From the NCBI GenBank assembly GCA_030430165.1, contig JAUIGL010000054.1:1-45219 (forward strand): a stretch of 45,219 bases of DNA, read 5' to 3'. The DNA comes from a bacterium (lineage in GTDB: Bacteria > Desulfobacterota > Binatia > HRBIN30 > CADEER01). The translations under genes were made by a program, and so were the position numbers. Below, one piece after another: positions 44,326 through 45,219 of the stretch (the first letter of the stretch is position 1; each line of letters starts with the position of its first letter). Under the pieces are notes generated by a model. The model searched no databases, was not told the DNA's origin, and saw only the letters and a list, made by a program, of their open reading frames with translations.

Positions 44326-44416
44326 ACTAGCCTGAACGCCCTCAAGCCGGCGCCAATCCGAACCCGGCTCGGTACCGCCACCCGTATCGCAAGCGATACA
44401 GATTCGAACAGAACGA

Positions 44417-44448
44417 AAAAGGCCGGAGCGCATCCGCTCCGGCCTTTT
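44417..44448. terminator. Bidirectional intrinsic terminator
   Basis: GGCCGGAGCG (44421-44430) and CGCTCCGGCC (44435-44444) form a perfect 10-bp stem with loop CATC, bounded by AAAA on the left and TTTT on the right. It therefore works on both strands, between the plus-strand MaoC gene and the minus-strand repeat protein. Confidence 0.9.
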
Positions 44449-44470
44449 CGCGATCCGCTATTCAGCTAGA

Positions 44471-45219
44471 TCAGACTTCTTCCTCGCGTCGGCCAACTCG
44501 GCGAAGCGCCCAGAAGAGGGCGACCGCGAGGCCACCGATCATCAGCAAGCCCGCCGGGCTCGTCGGCGACTCGACCACCGGCACCGGCGGCCGCGTTCGG
44601 GTCGGCGTCGGCGTGTTGGTCGGAGTGTCCGTCGGGGTCGCCGTCGGCGTGTCCGTCGGAGTGTTGGTCGGCGTATTCGTCGGCGTATTCGTCGGCGTGT
44701 TGGTCGGCGTATCCGTCGGCGTCTGCGTCGGCGTGTCCGTCGGAGTGTTGGTCGGCGTATTTGTCGGCGTATCCGTCGGAGTGTTGGTCGGCGTATTCGT
44801 CGGCGTATTCGTCGGCGTGTTGGTCGGCGTATCCGTCGGCGTATTCGTCGGAGTGTTGGTCGGAGTCTGGGTCGGCGTGTCGGTCGGCGTATCCGTCGGC
44901 GTCTGCGTCGGCGTATCCGTCGGCGTGCTGGTCGGCGTCGCCGTCGGCAGCGCTCCCGGCACGTTCTGCTGCCGGCTGACCGCGTTGATCACGTTCATGT
45001 TGGAGTTGCCGCAAACCGCATCGTTGACGCCGACACCGAAGCCCGACAGCCCGATGTTGAGCTGCTGGAAGGGCTGAACGTCGAAGGCGAAGAAGACGGT
45101 GCTTCCGTCATCACCACCCAAGGTCGAGGTGGCGCTGGGAATCGTGAAGGATCCGGCCGCAGGAGGCGGGCCGCACAGGGGAATCACTGTCTCGAGCTGG
45201 AGCGCGGTACCGAAGAGAT
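44471..45219 (-). CDS. Thr-Pro repeat surface protein, C-terminal part (5' end outside window)
   Basis: The frame is open to the right edge, so the N-terminus is missing. The visible part starts with a globular end ([21 protein letters not shown], then [20 protein letters not shown] in sections, and Cys in AVCGNSNMN). About 110 residues of xTPT repeats (x = N, D, Q, S, A) follow. The end is [11 protein letters not shown], a hydrophobic [15 protein letters not shown], and [10 protein letters not shown], a C-terminal membrane anchor or sorting tail. It may be the same type of surface protein as the vWA gene at the left edge. Function is unknown. Confidence 0.85.
   Translation of the reverse strand, partial: LFGTALQLETVIPLCGPPPAAGSFTIPSATSTLGGDDGSTVFFAFDVQPFQQLNIGLSGFGVGVNDAVCGNSNMNVINAVSRQQNVPGALPTATPTSTPTDTPTQTPTDTPTDTPTQTPTNTPTNTPTDTPTNTPTNTPTNTPTNTPTDTPTNTPTNTPTDTPTQTPTDTPTNTPTNTPTNTPTNTPTDTPTATPTDTPTNTPTPTRTRPPVPVVESPTSPAGLLMIGGLAVALFWALRRVGRREEEV
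44594..44945. repeat. 12-bp xTPT coding repeats in the right-edge surface protein
   Basis: Units of 12 bp (GTNGGNGTNNNN on the plus strand) continue for about 350 bp. Longer blocks such as GTGTTGGTCGGCGTATCCGT recur, so the array has grown by block duplication but is more diverged than the 60-bp array at the left edge. Confidence 0.9.

Larger units (their letters stand above)
44072..44470. other. 399-bp convergent intergenic region
   Basis: No gene is supported here. It contains the hairpin array (44223-44325) and the terminator (44417-44448) listed separately, plus a G/T-rich stretch (44110-44165) with GGCTGGGGCTCGGGCTGAAG-type near-repeats. Confidence 0.6.

Overview
The window is GC-rich, gene-dense bacterial DNA from a Gram-negative organism. 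LpxD (lipid A), Lnt (lipoprotein acylation), DsbD (periplasmic thiol redox) and a predicted outer-membrane beta-barrel show an outer membrane, and a classical Men pathway shows a menaquinone-based respiratory chain. The mix of housekeeping genes, secreted Thr-Pro repeat proteins and hydrophobic-plus-Arg C-terminal anchors resembles uncultured deltaproteobacterial or Binatota-like lineages. That placement is an inference; there is no rRNA or tRNA gene here to test it. I see no phage, insertion sequence, CRISPR array or defence island.

Layout. Positions 1-1256 (minus) hold the N-terminal part of a secreted von Willebrand A protein that runs off the left edge inside a 60-bp minisatellite coding for a 20-residue Thr-Pro repeat. 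From 1741 follow gpsA, a DUF72 gene, a DUF1444 gene, an SRPBCC-SDR fusion, a secreted DUF3604/PHP-type protein, a secreted dockerin/CxxCH haem protein and S-formylglutathione hydrolase. Positions 10617-19471 (plus) are the main operon: a double-HTH MerR regulator, then menG(ubiE)-menF-menD-menH-menA-menC-menE, nearly all joined by 4-nt ATGA overlaps or very short gaps. Together these convert chorismate to menaquinone except for the menB (and DHNA-CoA thioesterase) step, which is not in this operon. A 16-bp palindrome with a third half-site overlaps the predicted -10 element and the merR start codon.

Positions 19601-26000 hold a small Cys-rich protein (plus) and, on minus, lpxD, dxs and a pair of membrane proteins, the first of which looks like a GT-C glycosyltransferase. 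Next come ppk2 with a coupled thioesterase (plus), and on minus a four-helix-bundle gene, lnt, a DEAD-box helicase and dsbD. A divergent beta-barrel gene follows. Then, on minus, come ribBA, in which all three zinc cysteines of the GTP cyclohydrolase II domain are replaced (RibBX type), glmS and glmU, which supply UDP-GlcNAc. The right part carries a 2Fe-2S ferredoxin, a flavin reductase, a DUF2889 protein, a large YVTN-propeller/Thr-Pro surface protein, a MaoC-type hydratase, and the C-terminal part of another Thr-Pro surface protein that runs off the right edge.

The gaps between genes carry several different palindromic or tandem elements: a telomere-like inverted repeat (2744-2931), a hairpin before merR (10521-10557), an inverted-repeat-bounded tandem array (20992-21183), a REP-like hairpin group (26104-26256), three hairpin units after glmS (34991-35090), and TTTGG-spaced triloop hairpins (44223-44325). 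With the regulator/operator of the men operon and the degenerate RibBA, these are the features most worth a second look. No wholly new multi-gene system is evident.
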